Source: Flagellimonas maritima (lineage in GTDB: Bacteria > Bacteroidota > Bacteroidia > Flavobacteriales > Flavobacteriaceae). From it: a stretch of 64,000 nucleotides of DNA. The stretch spans positions 3,319,001-3,383,000 of the forward strand of contig NZ_CP030104.1 of assembly GCF_003269425.1 (NCBI RefSeq), in the 5' to 3' direction. Position 1 is the first letter of the stretch. Every line of letters starts with the position of its first letter. The notes beneath the pieces are model-generated. The model did not search any database. It saw only the letters and a list, made by a program, of their open reading frames with translations, and had not been told where the DNA came from. Below are positions 1-9,300 of this stretch, piece by piece. Position numbers and translations under genes: made by a program.

Positions 1-2
1 GT

Positions 3-194
3 TGGGAAGCTGGACAAATTGTTGAAGACTCCAAGGCAGGAGCAGTTTTTCTACAACAAAACGAAGATGCCTTAAAAGATGTACTTTTAAAATGGTTCTC
101 CGCTTTTGAAAACGGAGAACTAAAAATAAGTTCTAGTAAGATAGAGCAATATCACAGAAGAGAATTAACCAAAGTATTGGCAAATTATATCTAA
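3..194 (+). CDS. Glycosyltransferase family 4, C-terminal fragment
   Basis: This is the 3' end of a gene entering from the left edge; the open frame ends with TAA at 192-194. The last 63 residues start WEAGQIVEDSKAGAVF and run through a segment like the nucleotide-sugar-binding end of GT4 enzymes (conserved Glu, then E/D-x-x-GAG, then a closing amphipathic helix with YHRREL). Such enzymes add a sugar to a growing surface glycan at the cytoplasmic face of the inner membrane. The stop codon overlaps the ATG of the next gene (TAATG), so the two are co-translated. The family call rests on the tail only. Confidence 0.6.
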   Translation, partial: WEAGQIVEDSKAGAVFLQQNEDALKDVLLKWFSAFENGELKISSSKIEQYHRRELTKVLANYI

Positions 195-1654
195 TGGGAA
201 TCGTTTTAAAACAATCTTTAAAAAATATAACGATTACCTATGTGGGCTTTGCTTTTGGAGCTGTAAATACGCTTTTTCTCTACACTCAAATTCTACCTGA
301 TGAATATTATGGTCTGGTGACATTTATCCTAGCATCGGGTGCGATATTAATGCCACTTATGGCCTTCGGTGTGCAAAACACAATGGTCAAGTTTTACAGT
401 AACTATCAAGATAAGGAAAAGGATGGTTTTTTAACGCTGATGCTGTTGACTCCCTTGCTGGCCATCATACCTCTGGCTTTGATTACATTTTTTTTTAATA
501 ATGCCATCGGAGATCTGGTTTCAAAAGTTAATCCGATGGTCAAACACTATATCTGGTATGTGTTTTTTGTAGGCTTGTCCATGGGATATTTTGAGGTGTT
601 CTACGCATGGTGCAAAGTGCATCTTAAATCTGTTTTTGGAAATTTCATGAAAGAAGTTTTTGGTAGGATAGGGGTTTCCGTATTGTTGCTGCTGTTGTAT
701 TATGAGGTAATTTCTTTGGCTATCTTTTTTAAACTCTTGGTCGGTCTATATCTTTTGAGAGCTGTTATCATTAAAATTTATGCATTTAGTATTCGTAAAC
801 TCAGGTTGGATTTCAACTTTCCGTCCAATACAAAGGAGATTCTTTTATACACTTTTTTAATCATTCTTGGGGGCTCCGCCGCATTGATATTAGTGGAAAT
901 AGATAAGGTAATGCTCAATCAATTTATTAAAATTGAAAATGTGGCCTACTATGGAGTAGCTGCATATATCGCCACTGTTATTATTGTTCCCTCTAGGGCA
1001 ATGCACCAAATAACGTACCCATTGACCGCCGAACTTTTGAATTCCGGAAATCATTTTGCGCTGGAAATCTTGTACAAGAAAACATCGCTGACCCTATTTA
1101 TTGCTTCTGGTATTCTTTTTATTTTAATACTACTGAATCTGAACGATCTGTACCTACTTTTGCCCGAAGCGTATCGAAATGGATTCTACATTGTATGCTT
1201 GATCGGACTTGCCAGGGTATTCGATTCTGTGCTTGGTAACAATAATTCTATTTTATACAATTCAAAACATTATAGGACGGTTTTAATTTTTGGAGTCTGT
1301 CTTGCGTTGTTGACCATTATTCTCAATTATATTCTTATACCTGTATTGGGTCTTGAAGGTGCAGCATTGGCCAGTTTTATTTCGATATTTATTTTCAATT
1401 TGGTAAAACTGATTTTCGTAAAGGTAAAATTCGGTTTTTTGCCGTTTACGCACGCTACGTTCAAGATTTTTGTAACGCTTGTGTTTTTGGCCGTATTATT
1501 CTATACCATACAGTTTCCGTTTCATCCCATAGTCAATATCATGATAAAATCGATTTTAATCGTTGTGACCTATTTGGGTATTTTGTTCCGTTTTCAAATC
1601 TCAGAGGATGTATCAGGTATTCTTTCGAAGTGGTTGAAAAGGAGGGAAGAGTAG
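194..1654 (+). CDS. Polysaccharide flippase / oligosaccharide transporter (MOP superfamily)
   Basis: A 486-residue protein with about 12-14 hydrophobic segments over its whole length and short charged loops, the usual size and layout of Wzx-type flippases (Polysacc_synt family). These move lipid-linked glycan repeat units from the cytoplasmic to the periplasmic side of the inner membrane. The N-terminus (SLKNITITYVGFAFGAVNTL) resembles the first membrane helix of the family. It starts inside the stop codon of a glycosyltransferase, which fits an exopolysaccharide, O-antigen or capsule operon. Substrate cannot be told from sequence. No terminator is obvious directly after it. Confidence 0.85.
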   Translation: MGIVLKQSLKNITITYVGFAFGAVNTLFLYTQILPDEYYGLVTFILASGAILMPLMAFGVQNTMVKFYSNYQDKEKDGFLTLMLLTPLLAIIPLALITFFFNNAIGDLVSKVNPMVKHYIWYVFFVGLSMGYFEVFYAWCKVHLKSVFGNFMKEVFGRIGVSVLLLLLYYEVISLAIFFKLLVGLYLLRAVIIKIYAFSIRKLRLDFNFPSNTKEILLYTFLIILGGSAALILVEIDKVMLNQFIKIENVAYYGVAAYIATVIIVPSRAMHQITYPLTAELLNSGNHFALEILYKKTSLTLFIASGILFILILLNLNDLYLLLPEAYRNGFYIVCLIGLARVFDSVLGNNNSILYNSKHYRTVLIFGVCLALLTIILNYILIPVLGLEGAALASFISIFIFNLVKLIFVKVKFGFLPFTHATFKIFVTLVFLAVLFYTIQFPFHPIVNIMIKSILIVVTYLGILFRFQISEDVSGILSKWLKRREE

Positions 1655-1731
1655 ATGAACAGGGCGATCAAAGTATTTGAAGAATCAAGGTCGCTTTGCT
1701 AAAAGGACAAAGAAGCTGGATTTTTTGTAAT

Positions 1732-1780
1732 GGTTCTTGGTTCCTGCATCTTAACACTTGAAACCTTACACTTGTTTCGT
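1732..1780. repeat. Degenerate heptanucleotide array (7 units)
   Basis: Read in one phase the sequence is ggttctt, ggttcct, gcatctt, aacactt, gaaacct, tacactt, gtttcgt. Position 5 is C and position 7 is T in every unit. It lies in the 354-bp gap between the flippase and the next minus-strand gene. No coding frame here looks genuine. The same 7-bp period recurs in other gaps of this window with different units. Confidence 0.55.
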
Positions 1781-1859
1781 TCCAGGGTTTGACATAAGGG
1801 GTGTAATCAAAATTGGGCTTAGGGGAATCTTGAACTATTAAACCATCCTTTAAAGAAAA

Positions 1860-1890
1860 ACCCCGTAGCGGATAAATCCAACTACGGGGT
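1860..1890 (-). terminator. Rho-independent terminator (minus strand)
   Basis: A 9-bp perfect stem (accccgtag / ctacggggt) with a 13-nt loop is followed on the minus strand by TTTTTCTTT. It lies about 120 bp past the stop of the minus-strand gene at 2009-3262, so it either ends that transcript after a long 3' untranslated stretch or ends a separate short RNA from 1890-2008. No T-run follows on the plus strand. Confidence 0.75.
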
Positions 1891-2008
1891 AAACAACTAA
1901 CCAACCTAAAAACTATCGTTATTCGATAATCGAGATTTAAAAGCTCCGAAACTTACTTCGATAATACTATATGGTTATCTCACTAATTTATGGGGCTATC
2001 CCAAAAAT

Positions 2009-3262
2009 TTACTGAACTCTAGAACTTCTTGTTCTAGTACTTGAAGTATTACTTCTTCTAGAACTATTGTTTCCAGTACTCCTTTTTACTGTAGTAGTTC
2101 TTGTGCTTTTGGAAACAGTTCTTTTGGGAGAACTACTTCTGCTTGCAACCGACCTACTGCTTGTGCTCTTTCTGGCCTCTGGCCTTTTGTACGTATTTTT
2201 AGTACTGCGAGTCACTGTTTTACTTCTTGGTGTAGAGGTAACCTGTCTTCTGGTAACAGTCCTGCTGTTTGGCTTTTGTGCAACCTCCTTCTTGGTTACC
2301 GTTCTACTGGTATTACTCCTAGATGCAACATTTCCTCTTCTATAATCACTCTGTTTTACTGTTCTAGTACTTCTATTATTTCTAGCTACAGTATTACTGG
2401 AACGATTTGCGGTAGTACCTCGTCTGTTGTTTGTTTGAGCTACAGACCTTCGTGTAGTAGAACTTCTGTTTGCACTACTAAACCTATTATTGTTATTAGA
2501 CTTACCGACATTTCGACCTGTAGATCTATTGCTTCTGGATGCAACACCCGCTCTTCTTACATTATTGTCATTTCTTACTGCAACCCTTCTATCATTTCTA
2601 TAGATATCAGATCTTCTATTTCTATTAAATCTATATTCTCTTCCAACTTGTGCGTAAGCTCTACGAACATTGTTCCTATATGGTCTGTGCCATGTATATC
2701 TTACAGGTGCATAATATCTTCTATAAGGAGTGGTCCAAACATTGCAAAAATTTACTGCAGGTCTGGCAAACCATCTGTGAAATGGTCTATACACATAACG
2801 TCTGTTATAAATATTAATGAATCCCGTATGATGACTAAAAGCTCCACCATTGTAAAAAACATTCAATCCACCAAGTCTTCTGACCCTACCATTCCTGTAC
2901 CATACATCTACACTACCAATTTGAGAAACACGACCATAGAAATCATAAAATATTGGAGTATTTTCAACTTGGATTACAGCTCCAAAATCATCAAACTGAA
3001 CAAAAGGATTATAATCGAAACCTGAATTAAAGGTGATACCGACGTTCCCAACCTGGGCACCGATACCTACATTAACGCGATTATCAACGTAAAAATCGAA
3101 TTCCCCGTCAGGATAAACTGAAAACGTTACGCCATCCTCAATAAAAATGAACGAATTTCCGTAACGATAATTGACGGTAGCAACCTTATCTTCAACCGTT
3201 GCGGCCTTGGTAAAAACTGTACCAAAAAAAACCGCTGCAATAATAAGTACTGACTTTTTCAT
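2009..3262 (-). CDS. Secreted protein with Arg/Ser/Thr-rich low-complexity tail
   Basis: A 417-residue protein of unknown function. The start is placed at MKKSVLIIAAVFFGTVFTKA, a clear signal peptide; the frame stays open for 31 codons further upstream but those encode no export signal. Residues about 25-190 form a beta-rich segment with DGVTFSVYPDGEFDFYV and many Asn, Phe and Tyr. From about residue 200 to the end the chain is strongly basic and repetitive, dominated by R, S, T and N in SNRSTR/SRTVTKK-like motifs, probably disordered. The tail may bind acidic polymers such as polysaccharide or nucleic acid (inference). It has its own upstream region and is separated from the T9SS operon by a terminator. 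Confidence 0.7.
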   Translation of the reverse strand: MKKSVLIIAAVFFGTVFTKAATVEDKVATVNYRYGNSFIFIEDGVTFSVYPDGEFDFYVDNRVNVGIGAQVGNVGITFNSGFDYNPFVQFDDFGAVIQVENTPIFYDFYGRVSQIGSVDVWYRNGRVRRLGGLNVFYNGGAFSHHTGFINIYNRRYVYRPFHRWFARPAVNFCNVWTTPYRRYYAPVRYTWHRPYRNNVRRAYAQVGREYRFNRNRRSDIYRNDRRVAVRNDNNVRRAGVASRSNRSTGRNVGKSNNNNRFSSANRSSTTRRSVAQTNNRRGTTANRSSNTVARNNRSTRTVKQSDYRRGNVASRSNTSRTVTKKEVAQKPNSRTVTRRQVTSTPRSKTVTRSTKNTYKRPEARKSTSSRSVASRSSSPKRTVSKSTRTTTVKRSTGNNSSRRSNTSSTRTRSSRVQ

Positions 3263-3338
3263 ACTATAAGGTTTTAAGTTCTGGAAGTAACTATTTACTT
3301 TCCATTTACTTAATACCAAACAGCGTGCCAAAAAAATA

Positions 3339-3372
3339 AAGTTCCTGATAAACAACTGTTTATCAGGAACTT
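3339..3372 (-). terminator. Strong rho-independent terminator of the T9SS operon
   Basis: A 15-bp perfect inverted repeat (aagttcctgataaac / gtttatcaggaactt) with a 4-nt loop is followed on the minus strand by TATTTTTT. It sits 29 bp past the stop of the OmpA-family gene, so it closes the three-gene unit 10107-3401. A weaker T-rich stretch on the plus side means it could work in both directions. Confidence 0.9.
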
Positions 3373-3400
3373 ATTTCATTTTTTAATAAACTTAAAGAAA

Positions 3401-5335
3401 TTAATTTTTTATAATGAACATAGATCTTCTGTTGAGTTGATGTGCTTTTTCTGAACACTTCACGCCATTGGAGCATTCATTTTGAAGCTGGGATTCACCA
3501 TAACCTTTAGCAGATAGTCTACTTCTATTTATCCCCTTCTTAACCAGCCATTCTAATGTAGACTTAGCTCTCCTATCCGAAAGAAGTTCATTGTACCTAT
3601 CATTTCCTCTGGAATCTGTATGGGATTCTATATGTATGACCAATTGAGGATACTCCTTCATGGCCGAAAGAATTTTGGCAAGTTCCACTTCTGCATCAGG
3701 CCTAATGTTGTGTTTGTCAAAATCAAAATAGATGGGCTGTAAATCAAGTCTGCAACCTAAATCGTTTACTGGACAATCGGGGGGTGTTAATTCCAAATTA
3801 ACCTCTAAAGTTGAAGAACCTACAGGAGTGTTGATCAATTTCTCATCTGGTTGATAATCCAACTCACTATTCGTAGCTCTAACAGAATATTGGTTGTTAC
3901 AATCTGAGATTCCATCAAAATTGTATGAACCCTTACTATCGGCTACGGTCTGTGAAACTACATTATTATTCTTATCAAGCAGCATAACTCTTGAGCCAGG
4001 TAAGATTTTTTTTGTGTCCTTGTCCACGACCAATCCTTTGATTAGAGTGGAACAGCTTTCAGCAAACCTATAAATGTCGTCTGACTTGCTCCCTTCATTA
4101 CCATTTCTATTGGAAGACAGATATCCAAACCGTTTTTCTTCGTTGATAATGAGACCGAAATCATCTTGATTTGTATTAATAGGTTTTTTTAGATTTGTTA
4201 CTGCTTTAAAAGTACCTGGATTGTTCAAGGATATGACAAAAACATCCAATCCACCAAGGCCTACGTGTCCATCGCTTGAAAAATATAAGTTGTTGTTATC
4301 GCTCAAATAAGGAAAACTTTCCCTTGCCTCGGTATTTACTCTGGAACCTAAATTTACTGGACTCCCGTAACTTCCATTTTTCAGTACTTCGACATACCAG
4401 ATATCTGACATTCCCAAAGTGCCCGGCATATCCGAAGAAAAGTAAAGTCTGGTTTCATCCCTGTTCAATGCAGGGTGGGCCACGGCATACGAATCGCTAT
4501 TAAAAGGCAATTCGCTTACATTGCCCCAACTACCGTTCGTGCTTTTGGTAGCTTTATAAATTTTTAGGCTTACCAACTTATTTTTTCCTCTTTTTTTCTT
4601 TCCGTCTATATAGTTGTTTCTAGTAAAGTACATGGTTCTACCATCTTTTGTAAAACAGGCCGAAGACTCATGGTATGGCGTATTGATATCACCTTTAAGC
4701 GATGCAGACTTGGAAAATAGCCCATTTTCGTCCAAATCCGCTACATATAGATCTAGGTAGGGCAGTCCGTTCCAATCATGGATTTTATCGCCTTGTGTGT
4801 TTTTGGAAGTTGAAGCATATACGATACTATTTCCGAAAAATGAAGGGCCAAAGTCCGAACTGGACAATCCGTTTGAAGCATTTAGGACTTTATATTCCTT
4901 TGACTCAAAATCGATAATGCTATCCAGTGTATATTTATTTTTTTGATAGCTTTCGGCTATTGAACTATTTTGTGCCGCATCGGCATAAGAACCCATTATC
5001 TTATTAGCCTCTTCATAGGCTCCAATACTTTTAAGAGATTGAGCGGCTCTGTGTTTATAGATAGGTTCTACCTCGTTTGGAAATTTTTCCAATAGTCTTT
5101 TATACCATATGGATGCTTCCTTGTATTCGCTATTAAAATAATAAGTGTCGCCCAACTTTTTAAATACCTGTGCGGATTCGTATCCATCCTCAACAACTTT
5201 AAGGTATATTTTTCTGGCATCTATATAGGAGTAGGTATCAAATTCCTCGTCCGCTTTTTTTACTTTATCCTTTTGTCCAAAAATGCTTCCTGTAATGCAT
5301 ATAAACAGTAAACATATTCTCAATTTTTGTAGCAT
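3401..5335 (-). CDS. OmpA family protein with TPR and PD40 propeller (T9SS-associated)
   Basis: A 644-residue outer-membrane-associated protein. Order: signal peptide (about 1-20, ending FGQ), TPR-like helices (about 22-130), PD40-type beta-propeller repeats (about 150-420, with SSD and LYFSSD motifs), a carboxypeptidase-regulatory-like fold (about 430-515), and a C-terminal OmpA domain (about 530-644) with YFDFDKHNIRPDAEVEL, HTDSRG and LSDRRAKS, which binds peptidoglycan. Proteins of this layout follow PorP/SprF genes in Bacteroidota and are thought to anchor type IX secretion or gliding components to the wall, as PorE does. It is last in the operon adhesin-PorP/SprF-OmpA, 19 bp after PorP/SprF. 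Confidence 0.88.
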   Translation of the reverse strand: MLQKLRICLLFICITGSIFGQKDKVKKADEEFDTYSYIDARKIYLKVVEDGYESAQVFKKLGDTYYFNSEYKEASIWYKRLLEKFPNEVEPIYKHRAAQSLKSIGAYEEANKIMGSYADAAQNSSIAESYQKNKYTLDSIIDFESKEYKVLNASNGLSSSDFGPSFFGNSIVYASTSKNTQGDKIHDWNGLPYLDLYVADLDENGLFSKSASLKGDINTPYHESSACFTKDGRTMYFTRNNYIDGKKKRGKNKLVSLKIYKATKSTNGSWGNVSELPFNSDSYAVAHPALNRDETRLYFSSDMPGTLGMSDIWYVEVLKNGSYGSPVNLGSRVNTEARESFPYLSDNNNLYFSSDGHVGLGGLDVFVISLNNPGTFKAVTNLKKPINTNQDDFGLIINEEKRFGYLSSNRNGNEGSKSDDIYRFAESCSTLIKGLVVDKDTKKILPGSRVMLLDKNNNVVSQTVADSKGSYNFDGISDCNNQYSVRATNSELDYQPDEKLINTPVGSSTLEVNLELTPPDCPVNDLGCRLDLQPIYFDFDKHNIRPDAEVELAKILSAMKEYPQLVIHIESHTDSRGNDRYNELLSDRRAKSTLEWLVKKGINRSRLSAKGYGESQLQNECSNGVKCSEKAHQLNRRSMFIIKN

Positions 5336-5354
5336 AGTATGTGTCTTTATGTTT

Positions 5355-6305
5355 TTAGAAGAATCTTGGGGTTAATATTCGGTCTGCTTTTTTGAAAATA
5401 TCGAATCGTAAAAAAACTTCGTATGACCCATCACTATAATCTTCTATATCCGTAGATTGGTAATCGTAAGCCATGCCAATAAAAATAGCATCTGAAACCT
5501 GGAAGCCAGCCATGGCACTAACCGAGGCGCTCCAACGATAAGATGCACCAAAAGTGAACTTTTCATTGAACATAAAATTTGCGGAAAAATCCCATTGTAA
5601 AGGAGAGCCACTTACCGCTTTAAAAAGGGTAGCGGGCTTGAACTTTAAGTTTGGGTTCAAATCAAAAACGTAACCTGCAATCAAAAAATAATGTAAACGC
5701 TCTATGGCTACGCCATCTCCGTCAAAATCCTCTAAATCATTGAGTGTGTCTTCATCAAAATGCTTGGTATTCAGAAAATTTGGAACCGAAGCTCCCATGT
5801 AAAATCTATCGGTATTAAAGTAGAGTCCCGCCCCAACCTGTGGTTGCAATCTGTTGTTGACATTATTTAGAAATAGAATATCCGCGTCATCGAGTATATT
5901 CAACTTAGTATAGTCCACATTTAATAAATCCACTCCAGCTTTCAGACCAAAGGAAAGCTCGCTGTTACGGGAAACTTCGATGCTGTACGCATAGTCAACG
6001 GTAAGATTGGATTCCGACGCAGGCCCGATTTCATCATGAACGATAGAAAGACCGAGTCCCATGTTATCGTACAACCCTATGGGTGAGTTTACCGTAAAGG
6101 TTCCCGTTTTGGGCGCGCCTTCAAAATTGACCCATTGTATTCTTCCCAAGACGCCAAAACTTAAGGCGTCCCGGTTTCCGGCATAGGCCGGGTTAATGAT
6201 CTGGGTATTGTACATGTACTGCGTGTACTGTGCATCCTGTTGCGCACTGGAGGAAAAGACCCCCAGTAGCACAAGGACAATTGCTATGAAATGATTTTTA
6301 TGCAT
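5355..6305 (-). CDS. PorP/SprF family type IX secretion system membrane protein
   Basis: A 316-residue outer-membrane beta-barrel protein. The diagnostic N-terminus QQDAQYTQYMYNTQIINPAY follows a signal peptide (MHKNHFIAIVLVLLGVF), and the chain ends in FDIF...LTPRFF. The start at 6305 gives a normal 21-residue signal peptide; an in-frame ATG at 6344 (MKKQRFLNK) would add 13 residues and cannot be excluded. SprF is needed for surface delivery of the gliding adhesin SprB, and paralogues next to CHU_C-domain adhesins are thought to serve that adhesin. Here it lies directly after such an adhesin gene, so it is probably the dedicated partner. Confidence 0.9.
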   Translation of the reverse strand: MHKNHFIAIVLVLLGVFSSSAQQDAQYTQYMYNTQIINPAYAGNRDALSFGVLGRIQWVNFEGAPKTGTFTVNSPIGLYDNMGLGLSIVHDEIGPASESNLTVDYAYSIEVSRNSELSFGLKAGVDLLNVDYTKLNILDDADILFLNNVNNRLQPQVGAGLYFNTDRFYMGASVPNFLNTKHFDEDTLNDLEDFDGDGVAIERLHYFLIAGYVFDLNPNLKFKPATLFKAVSGSPLQWDFSANFMFNEKFTFGASYRWSASVSAMAGFQVSDAIFIGMAYDYQSTDIEDYSDGSYEVFLRFDIFKKADRILTPRFF

Positions 6306-6363
6306 GCTGATTATTATCTTGTTCAAAAAACGTTGCTTTTTCATGATCGACTTTCTTGGCTTT

Positions 6364-9300
6364 CTAATCACGGTTGATGTATAGGTATCCGTTATAACTA
6401 TCCTCACCTGGATTTTCAGCTGGGAAGGTCAATGTATAGAAATAGGTTCCACTTGGCAGCTCTCTATCTTGAGCTATAGTATTTCTACCTTCGGATATAC
6501 CCCTGAAAAGATTATTTCCTTGACCATAATTATCAGTCTCATACACTTTTACACCCCAACGATTGAATATTTTAACATTATTATTGGGATAATTTTCAAT
6601 ACCTACAATTTGGAAATAGTCATTGAACCCGTCACCGTTTGGAGTTATACCATTGAAGATTTCAAAATCACCACCTCCATCTGCACAGAAACCTGTAACA
6701 TCGACTATGGTCGGGTCATCTTCTGAATAGCTATCGTCGTCAGAATCGTCGAATACTAGAACATCAAAATCAACAATGCTTGCAGTGACTCGTGCTTGAT
6801 TTTCAACAAAAATTGAGTCAATGTCATCTTGGGTAACATCGTAAAGTACACTGTATGTCCATTCTTCACCAGCTGCAAGAATCCCATCTTCACTTTCGTT
6901 GTCTATGACTAATCCACCAACTTCGCCTCCTAAGAGCTCATCAATGATAACCACATTCTCCAAGCTTGCACTACCGCCATTGAAAACCCTAAAATCATAT
7001 CTGATTGTATCATCACACCCGTCATTGTTCAAGTCCAGAACAATAGCTTCTTTAATTAAAGCTATGGGAACAGAGCTATTCGGGCATGCATCATCAGGAA
7101 CAATTATCCTTGTAGGATTGTTGTCAAAGAAATTGTTATTGTCAGAGAAATCGAACACTACCACATCAAAACCGACTGGAGCCCCTGTAACCAAAGCTTG
7201 GTTTACTACCGAACCAAAATCGATATCCTCTTGGGTAATACCATATAATGCCTGATAGGTCCATGTCTCGCCAACGGAGAGTGTGCCATCGTTTCCAACG
7301 TCAGTTCCCTCTATGGGGCCGGGCACCTCACCGCCTAGAAGTTCATCTTCTAGGAAAATCTCCTCCAGATTCACATCGCCGTTATTGGTCACGGTAAAAG
7401 TGTAGAGTATGCTATCGATACAACCATCCGTATCAATATCCACGAGCTCACCTTCCTTGATCAGAGCTATATTTGCAGACCCTTCGGTGCATGCGTCATC
7501 TGGAACTTCTGTTCTTAAGGGATTGTCCTGAAAGAAACTGTCATCATCTGAAAGATCAAATACAGCCGCGTCAAATCCAATTGGAAATCCAGTAACCTGC
7601 GCCTGGTTTACCACTATGCCATTATCAATATCCGGTTGTTCAATATCGTAGGTTGCCTGATAGGTCCATGTCTCGCCAACAGAGAGTATACCATCATTGT
7701 CTACGTCAGTTCCCTCTATGGGGCCAAGCACCTCACCACCGAGCAGTTCATCTTCGAGAAAAATCTCCTCTAGGTCTACATCGCCGTTATTGGTCACTGT
7801 AAAGGTGTAGAGTATACTGTCGATACAACCGTCCGCATTAACATCCACTAGTTCACCCGTTTTTAGCAGGCCAATATTGGCAGAACCGTTAGGGCATGCA
7901 TCATCCGGAATTTCTGTGCTAGTGAACCCATCCTCAAATAGACTATCGTTATCTGAAAGATCAGATACAGCTGCGTCGAATCCTATTGGAAATCCATTAA
8001 CCTGGGCTTGGTTTTCCACTATGCCATTATCGATATCCACTTGATTAATAGTATAAATTGCCTGATAGGTCCATGTCTCGCCAACGGAGAGTATACCATC
8101 GTTACCATCGTCAGTTCCTTGTACTGGACCGGGCACCTCACCATCGAGCAGTTCATCTTCGAGAAAAATCTCCTCGAGGTCAACATCTCCTATATTGGTA
8201 ACTGTAAAGGTGTACAATATGCTGTCGATACAACCGTCCGCATCAACATCAACAAGTTCACCTTCCTTGATAAGTCCAATATCCGCCGATCCGTTAGGGC
8301 AGGCATCATCCGGAACTTCTGTTCTAGTGAACCCATCCTCGAATAGACTATCATCGTCCGAGAAATCAGAAACCGATGCGTCAGATTCCAACAGGAAGCC
8401 TGTAACTGTTGCTTGATTTACCACTATAGTATTATCGATATCTTCTTGAGTGATACCGTAGAGCGCTTGATAGGTCCATGTCTCGCCAACGGAGAGTATA
8501 CCGTCTTCACCTACGTCAGTTCCTTCTAAGGGGCCAAAAATCTCAATATTGCCAAACAACGGAACGTCTTTGAGGACGATTTTCTCTAGGTCAACGTTGC
8601 CCGTATTTGTAACAGTAAAGGTGTACAGTATACTGTCGATACAGCCATCCCCATCAACGTCAACAAGTTCACCTGTTTTAATTAGCCCAATATTAGGTTC
8701 TTGACAATCAGAGAGGTCAACTATAGTTGGGTCATCCTCGAGCACGCTGTTGTCATCGGAGTCATCACTTACGGAATCCCCTGGTTGTCCTTGGACATCT
8801 GCGGTTACAGTTGCTTGGTTTTCTACCTCTCCAATATTTAAATCAGCTTGGGTAATATTGTAACTTGCAAAAAATATCCATGTTTCACCGGGATCTAAGA
8901 ATGTGTTATTGTTATCATCTCCAGAGTCAGGTCCGGGAATGATGCCTCCCAAAAGTGGATCGATAAGAACAATATTTTCAAGTACTTGTCCACCGCCTTC
9001 ATTGGTAAGTGTGAAAGTATAATTAATCACTTCACATCCAAGAGATCCATCTGCATTTACTCCTAATTCTCCAGTTTTTATAAGACCAATATTTGGCTGA
9101 CATGCGGAAAGATCAACAATAGTTGGGTCATCTTCCAAGATACTGTTATCATCAGAGAGGTCACTTACGGAATCCCCTGGTTGTCCTTGGACATCTGCAG
9201 TTACAGTTGCTTGGTTTTCTACTTCACCACTAGTTATATCAGGTTGAGTAATAATATAGTTTTCTGTGTATATCCATATTTCATCTGGGTCTAAAAAAGT

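Noticed and set aside
1668..1904. Minus-strand open frame of 78 codons
   Set aside because: It runs through the heptamer array and through the terminator hairpin at 1860-1890; its sequence shows no protein-like pattern.
2276..3025. Long plus-strand open frame of 249 codons
   Set aside because: It is the antisense of the Arg/Ser/Thr-rich gene; low-complexity coding gives long mirror frames. The product is Ser/Thr/Ile-rich with no family pattern.
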